Positions 17,841-26,599 of a DNA stretch of 64,000 nucleotides are shown here, in pieces. Each line of letters opens with the position of its first letter. The first letter of the stretch is position 1. The notes under the pieces are model-generated. The model searched no databases and was not told the origin of the DNA. It worked only from the letters and a program-made list of their open reading frames with translations. Origin of the DNA: B30-G6 sp963701385. Its GTDB lineage: Bacteria; Desulfobacterota; Desulfobacteria; Desulfobacterales; B30-G6. Location: positions 84,056 through 148,055 of the forward strand of contig CAVOZW010000018.1 of NCBI GenBank assembly GCA_963701385.1. Direction: 5' to 3'. Made by a program: the position numbers and the translations under genes.

Positions 17841-18122
17841 GGAGAAAAAAGGGGGTTCTATGTCATCCTTATATCCAGGTTGCTGCCGTTTATTTCTTTT
17901 GATATTATCAGCTACATGGCAGGATTGAGCGGCATCCGCCTCTGGGCTTTTATCTCTGGTACGGCATTGGGTATGCTTCCCGCAACGCTTATCTACACGT
18001 ATATCGGTTATGAAATTCCTGCCATGGAGAAAAACTTTCCAATTCTTTTAACGTATACAACTGTTTTTATCTTTATTCTGGTAGTGTTTTCCCTTGTTCA
18101 GGGCGGCCGAAAGAAAAATTAA
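17841..18122 (+). pseudogene. VTT/TVP38-family membrane protein, 5'-truncated
   Basis: The frame reads GFYVILISRLLPFISFDIIS and GTALGMLPATLIYTYIGYE, which is the conserved core of the TVP38/TMEM64 (VTT) family, followed by one last membrane helix and a KKN end. Roughly the first half of a normal 200-residue protein is absent and there is no ATG before the conserved region. It is a remnant beside the truncated cytochrome. Confidence 0.7.
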
Positions 18123-18140
18123 TTTTAGGGAGGTTTAAAA

Positions 18141-18530
18141 ATGATTAATTACGGATTTACAAAAGAAATTGATGCTTCATTTGAAGAAACATTGGAAAAA
18201 GCTACAAACGAACTGCAAAAGGAAGGTTTCGGTATTCTATCACAAATTGACGTGGCAAATAAATTCAAAGAAAAACTCGGGATCGACTTTAAGAAATACA
18301 CAATATTGGGTGCATGTAACCCACCAAGTGCCCACAAGGCTATTCTTGTGGAGGAAGATATCGGGTTGATGCTTCCCTGCAATGTTATAATCTACGAAAG
18401 GCAGGATAGAACCGTCGTTTCAATTATCAAACCGACCGTGGCAATGAAAATGATCGGCAACGCTGAATTAGAGCAAATTGCTTCTACAATCGAAAAGAAG
18501 TTAAAGAAAGTTTTTGATTCAATAAGTTAA
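18141..18530 (+). CDS. DUF302 domain protein
   Basis: The 129-residue protein fits the DUF302 family: an N-terminal strand-helix (YGFTKEIDASFEETLEKAT), the core FGILSQIDV, and the pattern LGACNPPSAHKAI with LPCNVIIYE. No catalytic role is established for the family; many members occur near thiol, heavy-metal or cytochrome genes. The ribosome-binding site GGGAGG is strong. It lies 13 nt before the SHOCT gene and probably shares its transcript. Confidence 0.85.
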   Translation: MINYGFTKEIDASFEETLEKATNELQKEGFGILSQIDVANKFKEKLGIDFKKYTILGACNPPSAHKAILVEEDIGLMLPCNVIIYERQDRTVVSIIKPTVAMKMIGNAELEQIASTIEKKLKKVFDSIS

Positions 18531-18543
18531 GGAGGTAGAGGAA

Positions 18544-18861
18544 ATGGCGCTAAAAAGAATATTCTCTAAATTGATCATTCTGCCACTACTAACAATTATT
18601 GCCTGTGGGCAAGGCCCATACAATCGTCCTATGGGCAACTGGGGCCATATGATGGGATACGGCTATGGAGGGGGATTTATGTGGTTAATCGTTTTGGTTT
18701 TGGTCGGTGTTGTTATTTATTTTCTGCTTCAGGCTTCAAAATCAAAAGGTTCCACTGTCTCGACCACGGAAACACCTTTAGATATCCTGAAGAAGCGTTA
18801 TGCAAAAGGTGAAATCGACAAAGAAGAATTTGACCGGAAGAAAGAGGACTTGGCGTCATAA
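18544..18861 (+). CDS. SHOCT-domain lipoprotein
   Basis: The 105-residue protein has a lipoprotein signal (LLTIIACGQ), a Gly/Tyr/Met-rich stretch, one membrane helix (FMWLIVLVLVGVVIYFLL) and a C-terminal SHOCT motif (ILKKRYAKGEIDKEEFDRKK). SHOCT motifs probably aid oligomerisation. The AAGGAGG ribosome-binding site is strong. Function unknown. Confidence 0.8.
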   Translation: MALKRIFSKLIILPLLTIIACGQGPYNRPMGNWGHMMGYGYGGGFMWLIVLVLVGVVIYFLLQASKSKGSTVSTTETPLDILKKRYAKGEIDKEEFDRKKEDLAS

Positions 18862-18885
18862 AAAGCTATTGTAACTCTTGCCACC

Positions 18886-18919
18886 CGCAGTCGCAAGTGC
18901 GCCCGCTATTGCGGTTCAA
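18886..18919 (+). repeat. Repeat family C, end fragment C5
   Basis: The stretch ends GTGCGCCCGCTATTGCGGTT followed by CAA, matching the conserved 3' end of family C copies (GCGCTCGCTATTGCGGTTC). It lies between two converging genes. Confidence 0.5.
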
Positions 18920-18947
18920 GAATCCGAACCTGGAGTGTTTGAAACGT

Positions 18948-19802
18948 TCATTGGTTTAAAAATTCCCGGATAGCCTGATCTCTGGCGTCATGGGGTTGAA
19001 ATAAAATTCCGTAGTGATTCATGCCCTTGACGTCAAACCTCTGAGCCTGGGGGATATCCCGCATCATACCGTCAATGACATCTTCGGGCAGAAGGATATC
19101 ATCCTGGCTCAGCAAACCTTCAGTTGCGCGCAAGATAAGAACCTTACATTTTATCTTGGGATAAAAGGGCGCGCAATCAAGCTTTCTGACGTTTTCGGCT
19201 TCCTCCATGATATGTGCCGGAGCGATATTGGTTTGCACCCCACCTTCAACCGTCTCGATTTCGTGACGATAGTACCTTACGATCATCTCAGACCAAGGCT
19301 GGATATAAGCTGCGGCACTCATTTTTTCCAAGTAGGCTTCGGCTGAAGGATAGATCTGCCCTAACCGGTCAAGGGCCGGCTTTATGCCCACAAACACTTT
19401 TGCCATTTGTTCAGTGGACAGGTCCCCACCCCCATCCACCAAGATCAGCCGTTCAACACGCTGGGGGTATTCGGCTGCCAAGGCCAACCCAATGAAGGCG
19501 CCCAATGAATGTCCCATGATAACAACTCGATCAAGACCCAGATCATCTAAAAGGAAATTTATATCTCGCATGTGGTGCTCAAGAGAATAGCCTGTGTCAG
19601 GTTTATCCGACCGTCCCCTACCCCGCAAATCCATGGCCATAGGGTTATATGTAGGTGCCAAAGTTTCAGCCAACATATCCCAACATCGGCAATTGGCGGT
19701 AATGCCATGGATACACAGAATGGGCTTGCCAATACCTTCCCAGCTGGCCAGATTTATTTTTATCCCGTCGCCATTGACCTGTTTCATGATCGGTTTCGTC
19801 AT
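18948..19802 (-). CDS. Alpha/beta hydrolase
   Basis: The 284-residue protein has the alpha/beta hydrolase fold: oxyanion motif LCIHGITANCRCWD, DLRGRGRSDKPDTGYS, the nucleophile elbow GHSLGAFIG (Ser about 98), an acid in the ILRATEG region and a late His in GMNHYGILF. The substrate is unknown. The Leu/Ile transporter genes lie 65 nt upstream in the same direction, so the two may be co-transcribed and the enzyme may act on the imported compound. Ribosome-binding site AAGGAG. Confidence 0.85.
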   Translation of the reverse strand: MTKPIMKQVNGDGIKINLASWEGIGKPILCIHGITANCRCWDMLAETLAPTYNPMAMDLRGRGRSDKPDTGYSLEHHMRDINFLLDDLGLDRVVIMGHSLGAFIGLALAAEYPQRVERLILVDGGGDLSTEQMAKVFVGIKPALDRLGQIYPSAEAYLEKMSAAAYIQPWSEMIVRYYRHEIETVEGGVQTNIAPAHIMEEAENVRKLDCAPFYPKIKCKVLILRATEGLLSQDDILLPEDVIDGMMRDIPQAQRFDVKGMNHYGILFQPHDARDQAIREFLNQ

Positions 19803-19867
19803 GAATTCTCTCCTTAACCCATCTTAAAATTATCTACATGTTCCTGGCAGGGTTAGCCGTTATCCGT

Positions 19868-20989
19868 TTATGCTTGAGTGGTCTGTTTTTTCTGCAAAAA
19901 ATAATCCTGGACAGACCCGATGACGCCCTTGGGGAAAAAAATAACCACCAGTATAAAGAGGACGCCAAATAAAAGCAGCCATCGCTCTAGAATTTTATGC
20001 AGTAGGGTTGCCTGAGGCAAAAGTTTCTGGGCTAAATTTTGAAAGTCTGGTAAAAAGGTTTGCGTAATGAGCAAGAAAGAGGCACCCACAATACCTCCGT
20101 ACAGCGTGCCCATGCCTCCGATAATGACCATGAGAAGCACATTGAGCATAATGGCCATCACCTCAAGGCTAGACTCTGGATTCACATAACCAACCCACAT
20201 GGCATATAACCCGCCAATAAGCGTCGCCAGCAGACACCCGAAGGTAATGGATATGGTTTGGAAAATGAACGTTTTATAGCCCAAGGCAACTGCGCGTTGT
20301 TCGTTATCACGAATTGCCTGCAGCACGCGACCCAGCGGAGATTTGGTAAATCGTAGCATTATCAGAAATAGGCTCAGACAGAAAAACAGGATAAAGTAGT
20401 AGGTGATGAGTCTGCCCGTAATCTCAATACCTAAAATTTCTAGATTATAGGCCACTGAAAAAATGCCGGGCATCATGATACTGATGCCGTCCTCTCCACC
20501 GGAAAAATGACTCAGCTTGTTGGCCAGAACGATGGCAAGTTCTGCCAAGGCCAAGGTAACCATGGCAAAGAAAATCGCCTTGACACGTAGCGAGATAAAA
20601 CTGATCAGCAACGCCAGGACAATGGCGACCACCGCCGCCAATAGTAAACCGAAAAACAGATTGAGATAGGTCGGGCTGCCGTATTTCTCCAGCAGAAACG
20701 CTACACAATAGGCACCGAGGCCAAAAAACATACCGTGCCCAAAGGAAAGGATACCGGTATAGCCCAGCATAATATCGAAACTAGCCACCAGGGAGGCAAA
20801 AATCACGATCTTTATAGCTAGATCGACGGTTTTATAAGAGGGCAATAAAAAAGGAACCAGTATGAAAAGGATAAAAACTCCAAGCTTCAGAAATGAACTT
20901 CCGCTTGTGAATTGTTGCCGTCTCTCCTGATTGCGTACCTTCTGGACCGGTGTTAGTGCTGTCACACGCCATTCCTTTTTTGTACTCAC
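19868..20989 (-). CDS. livM: Branched-chain amino acid ABC permease LivM
   Basis: The 373-residue permease has about nine hydrophobic helices and the LivM motifs GYTGILSFGHGMFFGLGAY, GRVLQAIRDNEQRAVALGY and IIGGMGTLYGGIVGA. I start at the GTG at 20989, whose GTGA overlaps the livH stop; the upstream frame lies inside livH. It forms the channel with LivH. Substrates of such HAAT systems range beyond Leu/Ile/Val to amides, urea and aromatic acids. Confidence 0.92.
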   Translation of the reverse strand: MSTKKEWRVTALTPVQKVRNQERRQQFTSGSSFLKLGVFILFILVPFLLPSYKTVDLAIKIVIFASLVASFDIMLGYTGILSFGHGMFFGLGAYCVAFLLEKYGSPTYLNLFFGLLLAAVVAIVLALLISFISLRVKAIFFAMVTLALAELAIVLANKLSHFSGGEDGISIMMPGIFSVAYNLEILGIEITGRLITYYFILFFCLSLFLIMLRFTKSPLGRVLQAIRDNEQRAVALGYKTFIFQTISITFGCLLATLIGGLYAMWVGYVNPESSLEVMAIMLNVLLMVIIGGMGTLYGGIVGASFLLITQTFLPDFQNLAQKLLPQATLLHKILERWLLLFGVLFILVVIFFPKGVIGSVQDYFLQKKQTTQA

Positions 20990-21981
20990 TTTCCGGCTGT
21001 AAATAGTCCTGTCGGCCGAATAAGCAGAATAATGATCATAATTAAAATGTTTACCCCGGCAGCAGCCCATGGAACCAGGTAAGCCACGTAATTGTAAGAC
21101 AACCCCACAATGAGAGCACCTACCAATGAACCCGTCACACTGCCCAAACCACCAATTATGACAACAATAAATGCAAACAGCAGATAGGTCGACCCCATGT
21201 CAGGGTAGACCTGCAGGCTGAAGATACTCATCGATAGCCCCCCCAGGGCAGCCAAGGCGCTGCCAACGGCAAACACACCCGTAAAGAGGAGAAAAATATT
21301 ATAGCCCATGGCCTGAACCATTTCGCGGTTTTCCACTCCAGCCCGTACGATGGTACCGATTTTGGTTTTCTTGAGTATTAGTTGAATGGTGGCATAAACG
21401 ATAAGTCCCATAAAGATACAGATGATTCTGTAGCGTGAAATGATGACATCAAAGACGTCCCAGGTGCCCCGAAATGTCAGTGGTACTGTCATGACTTCAT
21501 CATTCGGGCCCCAGACCACCCGGATCAACTCCACCAGGACGATGGTGGTCCCGAAAGTGATTAGAATCTGAAACAGGTGGTTGCCGTATACCCTTCGAAT
21601 GATGACTTTTTCCAGGATAACCCCCAGCGCGGCCACTGTTAACATGGCAACAATGATAGCGAAAAAAAATACGCCGAAGTTTTGAACGACCGAATCAGCT
21701 TCGACGCCCTTACGCAGCCACCCGAAAACAGAAAAGCCGACATAGGCCCCCCAGGCAAACAGCGCCCCATGGGCAAAGTTTAACACATCCATTAATCCAA
21801 AAATAATACTTACACCGGAGGCAATCAAAAAAAGGAGCATTCCCATGGCAAGACCGGCAATGGTGAGGGTGAGATAGGTTGTAAGCGGCATGCCCAACAG
21901 TGGCAACATCAATAGCACGACGGCAACAGCCATAATGGTCTGCTCTGCACGCCAATATTTGGTAATGGTTTCCAACATCAA
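20986..21981 (-). CDS. livH: Branched-chain amino acid ABC permease LivH
   Basis: The 331-residue permease has about eight membrane helices with LivH features: SGVSIIFGLMDVLNFAHGAL, RAGVENREMVQAMGYN and IIGGLGSVTGSLVGALI. The ATG follows an AAGGAG site 13 nt after livF. It partners LivM in the membrane. Confidence 0.93.
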   Translation of the reverse strand: MMLETITKYWRAEQTIMAVAVVLLMLPLLGMPLTTYLTLTIAGLAMGMLLFLIASGVSIIFGLMDVLNFAHGALFAWGAYVGFSVFGWLRKGVEADSVVQNFGVFFFAIIVAMLTVAALGVILEKVIIRRVYGNHLFQILITFGTTIVLVELIRVVWGPNDEVMTVPLTFRGTWDVFDVIISRYRIICIFMGLIVYATIQLILKKTKIGTIVRAGVENREMVQAMGYNIFLLFTGVFAVGSALAALGGLSMSIFSLQVYPDMGSTYLLFAFIVVIIGGLGSVTGSLVGALIVGLSYNYVAYLVPWAAAGVNILIMIIILLIRPTGLFTAGK

Positions 21982-21993
21982 GTGTGCTCCTTA

Positions 21994-22701
21994 TTAGATG
22001 CCGAGGTACCTGCTTTTTAGTTCGTCATCATCAACGAGCGCATGCATGTGCCCATGGTGTACGGCTACCCCGTCATCCAGTATATAAAAGTAATCGCCGA
22101 CAGAACTAGCCATGTAAAAATTTTGTTCCACCAGGACAACGACACTATGCTTCTTAATTTGGTTGAACGCTTCAATTAGAGCGTCTACAATAATAGGCGC
22201 CAAACCCTTGGAAGGTTCATCGATGAGCAGCAGCGACGTCTCGTTGACAATGGCCCGGGCGATCGCCAGCATCTGTTTTTGACCACCACTCAGAATCCCG
22301 GCCTGGGATTTCCAAAAATTTTTGAGATCCTTGAACATCTCCAGCGTGCGTTCCAGTCTTTCGCCCGTTGCCTCGTCATCACGCAACATGGCTACGCGCA
22401 TATTTTCCTCCACGGTCAGGCTGGCAAAGATACCCATATCTTCAGGGATAAACCCGAGACCCAGACGTGCAATTTCATAGGGCTTTTTATTCTGAATCTC
22501 TTGGCCTTGGAATAAAACCCTACCCTGGGCAGCGGGAAGAAGACCCATTACGGTCCGCAGGGTCGTGCTCTTGCCGGCACCGTTGCGGCCTATCAATACC
22601 GTAACCGCATCGGCCCTGGCCTCAAAGGACAGCCCTTGGAGGATATGGTGGTGACCGATATAGCTATGGGCATCTTCGACTTTTAAGATGGCGTCATTCA
22701 A
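21994..22701 (-). CDS. livF: Branched-chain amino acid ABC ATPase LivF
   Basis: The 235-residue ATPase has Walker A LIGRNGAGKSTTLRTVMGLL, signature LSGGQKQMLAIARA and Walker B LLLIDEPSKGLAP, all typical of LivF. The best start is the TTG at 22701: GGAGGCGGAG lies just upstream and the frame overlaps the livG stop by 8 nt. The longer frame beginning at 22776 is antisense-like sequence inside livG. Confidence 0.9.
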   Translation of the reverse strand: MNDAILKVEDAHSYIGHHHILQGLSFEARADAVTVLIGRNGAGKSTTLRTVMGLLPAAQGRVLFQGQEIQNKKPYEIARLGLGFIPEDMGIFASLTVEENMRVAMLRDDEATGERLERTLEMFKDLKNFWKSQAGILSGGQKQMLAIARAIVNETSLLLIDEPSKGLAPIIVDALIEAFNQIKKHSVVVLVEQNFYMASSVGDYFYILDDGVAVHHGHMHALVDDDELKSRYLGI

Positions 22702-23473
22702 GTTTGGCTCCGCCTCCAAGATAGGCCTCCTGAACTTCCTTACTGTGATGAATGCTCTCCGGATCACCATCGGCAATCAGCCGTCCGTCCTGAAGTACGG
22801 CAATCGTGTCCGAAAGCGACATGATCATGTCCATTTTATGCTCCACAAGCAGAATCGTCCGGTCTCTGGCTTCTTTGATTTTCCCCAGAACATCTAAAAT
22901 CGCTGGGACTTCTTCCAGGGACATACCGGCCGTTGGCTCATCCAGAAAAAGAACCCTGGGTTGCAAGGCTATCAGGATGGCCAACTCCAGTTTGCGTTGC
23001 TCCCCGTGTGTCAGGGAGCTGGCTGGATCTGCCCACTTGTTTTCCAAAAGCATTTCTTGCAGGATGGCATAGGCTTCATCCTCGGTTTCTGAAAAATGCA
23101 GATAATTGCGCCAGAAGTTGAGACCAAACCCCTCCCGGGCTTGGATCGCAACCCTGACGTTTTCCAGTACGCTCAAGAGCGGGAAAATATTGGTCAATTG
23201 AAAAGACCGCCCCATACCCAGACGGGTTCGCATGGCCGGTCCCATGGCGGTGATATCTTGCCCTTTGAACAAGATTTGACCTTCGGTGGCTTTATACTGA
23301 CCAGTAAGCAGATTGAATAACGTCGTTTTACCGGCACCGTTGGGGCCAATTATTGACTTTAGAGTAAAGGGTTCCACCGCTAAATTGACATGATCAACGG
23401 CCACATGCCCGCCAAAGCGGATGGTCAGGTCCCTGGTTTCGATAATGGGCTCTGAATGATTGCCGTTCATCAT
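22694..23473 (-). CDS. livG: Branched-chain amino acid ABC ATPase LivG
   Basis: The 259-residue ATPase has Walker A IIGPNGAGKTTLFNLLTG, the LivG-type signature LTHGEQRKLELA in place of LSGGQ, Walker B VLFLDEPTAGMS and the LivG segment GMGRSFQLTNIFPLLSVLEN. The ATG overlaps the livK stop (ATGA), indicating coupling. Confidence 0.93.
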   Translation of the reverse strand: MMNGNHSEPIIETRDLTIRFGGHVAVDHVNLAVEPFTLKSIIGPNGAGKTTLFNLLTGQYKATEGQILFKGQDITAMGPAMRTRLGMGRSFQLTNIFPLLSVLENVRVAIQAREGFGLNFWRNYLHFSETEDEAYAILQEMLLENKWADPASSLTHGEQRKLELAILIALQPRVLFLDEPTAGMSLEEVPAILDVLGKIKEARDRTILLVEHKMDMIMSLSDTIAVLQDGRLIADGDPESIHHSKEVQEAYLGGGAKLE

Positions 23474-24666
23474 TTATTCATTATCGGCGGTGCCGTCTCG
23501 TCCATTGAAAGTTCGCGGGTTAACTGTGGGATGGCCCATTCGACATCTGGTTTGACATCGAGCTTAAACGCAAACATTGACTGCAGTGCCTGATGGTCCT
23601 CTTTACGAAATTTCATCGTCCCCTTGGGTGTCATGAATTCCATCCCCTCCATGGTGGCGATGAGTTTTTCGGTATCTGTTCCGCCTGCCTGGGTGATGGC
23701 CTTCACCACGGCGCTGGCCGCTGCAAAACCCCCACAGGTAAAAAAGTCCGGCGGTTCATTGAAACGTTTATAGTGTTCTGACACCAGCCAGTCGTTCACC
23801 GCGTTTTTGGGATTTTCGTAATAATAGTAAATGGCGCCCTGCATGCCTTTTAAGGGTTTCATCATCTTGAGGGCTGCCAGAACATTACCACCACTGGCGA
23901 TCTGGATGCCGTATTTATCCAGCCCGGTTTCGATCAACTGCGGTATGGGCCCGCCCTTGCCGGCCCAGATGACCCAGACATATTTGGGCGTTGGCTTGTC
24001 TTTGAGGGCTTCGATAATTCTCTGTATGGGGGCCGTGAAATCCGTGCCCTTGGGATCGGAGTATTCCTCATGCACAACCTTGGCCCCCAGTTTTTCGGCA
24101 GCTTTTTTGTAGGCTGCGATGCCATCACGGCCAAAAGCGTAATCCTGGCCGATACAAGCAATACTCACACCCGGTTTGGAAATCGCCACCGCATTGGAGA
24201 TGGCATCCTGACTGGAGTTGCGACCCGTGCGAAAAATGTAGCGGTTCCAGTTTTTACCTGTAATGGAATCTGCCACCGCCGGTTCGACGATAAGAATTTT
24301 TTTGAACTGCTGTGCGACAGGCAGTATCGCCAAGGCGACCCCACTGCTGGTGGGCCCGATAGCTAGATCCACTTTGTCATCGCTGTAGAGTTTGGTCAGC
24401 AACATTTTGGCCCGGGCCGCCTTGAGCTGAGAATCCTCGACAACAAGTTCCACCTGTTTACCATCAATCGCATTGGATCCTTTGGTGAAGTACTCAAGCC
24501 CCATTTTAAAACCGGTAACCTCCGCTTTGCCATAAATTTCATATGGGCCGCTTAATCCCTGGATGATACCTATCTTAATCGGATCTGCAGCCATAGACGG
24601 AGAAGCCATGGAACCCAGAATAAACATCACCATAATAATGCCACTCAACACGCGTATGCCTTTCAT
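23470..24666 (-). CDS. livK: Branched-chain amino acid ABC binding protein LivK
   Basis: The 398-residue periplasmic-binding protein begins with a Sec signal (MKGIRVLSGIIMVMFILGSM, cleaved near SMAADP) and continues IKIGIIQGLSGPYEIYGK, typical of family 6 (Leu/Ile/Val type) receptors. It delivers substrate to LivHM. It is the first gene of the operon, with a strong AAAGGAGG site. The ligand cannot be read from the sequence. Confidence 0.92.
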   Translation of the reverse strand: MKGIRVLSGIIMVMFILGSMASPSMAADPIKIGIIQGLSGPYEIYGKAEVTGFKMGLEYFTKGSNAIDGKQVELVVEDSQLKAARAKMLLTKLYSDDKVDLAIGPTSSGVALAILPVAQQFKKILIVEPAVADSITGKNWNRYIFRTGRNSSQDAISNAVAISKPGVSIACIGQDYAFGRDGIAAYKKAAEKLGAKVVHEEYSDPKGTDFTAPIQRIIEALKDKPTPKYVWVIWAGKGGPIPQLIETGLDKYGIQIASGGNVLAALKMMKPLKGMQGAIYYYYENPKNAVNDWLVSEHYKRFNEPPDFFTCGGFAAASAVVKAITQAGGTDTEKLIATMEGMEFMTPKGTMKFRKEDHQALQSMFAFKLDVKPDVEWAIPQLTRELSMDETAPPIMNK

Positions 24667-25236
24667 AAGCCTACCTCCTTTGGGGTTGGTATTTAACGCA
24701 TTGATAATATAGGGCTTTTCTGAATCAGGTGTTATCCCTTGTTATTCAGCCTGTGTGTGGAATTTTTTAAAGGATCAAATTAGTTTTTGAGTTATTTTAA
24801 GTTGATTTTCTATTTTCTGATTTGGTGGGGCGTATATATTGATATTCAAATTAGCATACAAAAGTCAAGGGTGGTCCTGACTTCTTAATAAAGTTTGCAC
24901 TATATTTAGCTTTGTCAGCATTATTTAGACCATCAACTCCTATGGATCTTAATATTCTATGGGAAAATATAGTATGTTCTTCTTATAAAGTGATATCTGC
25001 TCTGACGTGAATCACAAAACTATATTTGACCTGGACGCATCCTATGAAATAATGTATGATCTTTATGATACGCTTAAATCATCTCTGATTTGATTCTTTT
25101 TCTCACAAGTCAACCTTGTCCTGTCCTATTTCTCGATCTGAAAGCTAGTATCAAAACAGTATCATCTTTTGGAAAAGATTTATTTCGTTGAAGATTCTAA
25201 ACTGTCCTTAGAGAAAATATTTGAAAGGGGGGGAAG
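24667..25236. other. AT-rich divergent intergenic region
   Basis: This 570-nt gap separates livK (minus) from the lipoprotein gene at 25237 (plus) and marks the change to AT-richer DNA. A possible sigma-70 promoter for the plus strand is TTGACC near 25027 with TAATGT 18 nt later. A 14-nt string GGTGGGGCGTATAT near 24822 recurs near 47206. No gene is supported. Confidence 0.4.
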
Positions 25237-26547
25237 ATGAAAATATCCAATAAGATATGGATGTTGGCCCTGTGTTTTTTTGCAATGACCATGGTTGGAT
25301 GTTCAGATTCAGACGGCGGCAGCAGCGAGGACTCAAACCTGGTTCGTGTGAGTGGATTCGTGTTCGACACCAATAATGATCCAATCGAAGGCGCTCAGGT
25401 AACGATCTCGAGCGATCCGGTTACCGCGACTACTGACATCCAGGGTTATTTTTTTGCAATGGTTGTGCCGGGCAGCCACACGATTACCATTACCAAATCA
25501 CATTTAGACATTTATGTTGCCGTCTTTACTTGCAGTGAAGGCACCCCCATGGAACTTGGAAATATCGAGACCATGTATGATGCAACAACTGCGGCGACAG
25601 ATGACGATGGCGACGGTTATAGTGAAAATCAAAACGATTGTGACGATACCGATCCGGGTGTTCATCCTGATGCTATCGAAGACTGCGGCGACGGTATTGA
25701 CAACGACTGTGATCAGAATACGGATTGTCAAGACAGCGATTGTGACTCTGACCCGGTTTGTGACGAAATCGAACCTGGGGATATCACACTGAAATGGTTG
25801 CTCCGTACAGGACCCGTAACTCGTTTTGAGTATTCCGGCGGGATTGTCGTTAAGATGATATTTTATAAAAATATCCTTGTTACTGGAGGATCGGGAATGG
25901 TTCAGCTGACAGCATCCATGAAAGAATACGAAGATACAGCCCCATTGGATCAACAGACGGAAGTTTTCGATGTGCAAGTCAATCAAGCCTATGAAGTTAT
26001 GATTGAAGTAGATGTAAGCAGTTGGGGCTCCTGCAATCCCGGTTTTACGCATTCGATGATTTTCAGCTCTCCAGCAGCCCCGGAAACCAGTCAAATTGAT
26101 CTTTATGCCTTTATTGATACAGATACGAACTTTTTTGAATGTGCAGGCAATTATGCCATCCGGGATATGAGCATCCAACCTTACGGGGACTCAAGCGACG
26201 GGCCCATTGTCGGCCCTTGGGCCGGGATCTCCGGTTTCGGAAATATCGAGTATCAGGTGTCTTACGATGGGACCACCATCGAAGAGGTAAAGCTTATTTT
26301 TGTGGATTTTAGCTGTGGCAATATTGTTTCAACTTCCGGATCAATCACGTTCTCTAACAACCCTGGTTGGCCCATTACCGAAGGTGAATTTTTCATCCAG
26401 TTAATACTATCCCAAACGTTGGACCAGGAAATGCAGATACAGGGCGTTTTTTCCAATATCGGTACGGCAGCAACAGGAACCTATGCAGCCGACTTTAATG
26501 ACACTGAATGTCTGGGTAATTGGGACGCCAAGCCAGCAACCGAGTAA
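25237..26547 (+). CDS. Secreted lipoprotein with MopE-type calcium motif
   Basis: The 436-residue product has a lipoprotein signal (FFAMTMVGCSDS). Residues about 35-110 resemble a carboxypeptidase regulatory-like beta-sandwich (VSGFVFDTNNDPIEGAQVTI). Residues about 125-165 carry the Asp/Cys-rich pattern DDDGDGYSENQNDCDDTDPG and CGDGIDNDCD seen in MopE-like metal-binding proteins. The remaining 270 residues are beta-rich with paired Cys and match nothing I recognise. It is probably attached to the outer membrane. It lies 52 nt before the beta-helix gene in the same direction. Confidence 0.75.
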   Translation: MKISNKIWMLALCFFAMTMVGCSDSDGGSSEDSNLVRVSGFVFDTNNDPIEGAQVTISSDPVTATTDIQGYFFAMVVPGSHTITITKSHLDIYVAVFTCSEGTPMELGNIETMYDATTAATDDDGDGYSENQNDCDDTDPGVHPDAIEDCGDGIDNDCDQNTDCQDSDCDSDPVCDEIEPGDITLKWLLRTGPVTRFEYSGGIVVKMIFYKNILVTGGSGMVQLTASMKEYEDTAPLDQQTEVFDVQVNQAYEVMIEVDVSSWGSCNPGFTHSMIFSSPAAPETSQIDLYAFIDTDTNFFECAGNYAIRDMSIQPYGDSSDGPIVGPWAGISGFGNIEYQVSYDGTTIEEVKLIFVDFSCGNIVSTSGSITFSNNPGWPITEGEFFIQLILSQTLDQEMQIQGVFSNIGTAATGTYAADFNDTECLGNWDAKPATE

Positions 26548-26599
26548 TCTGCAGTTGAATATCACCTAATAAATAATACGTCCGCAGGGGCATGTTCAC

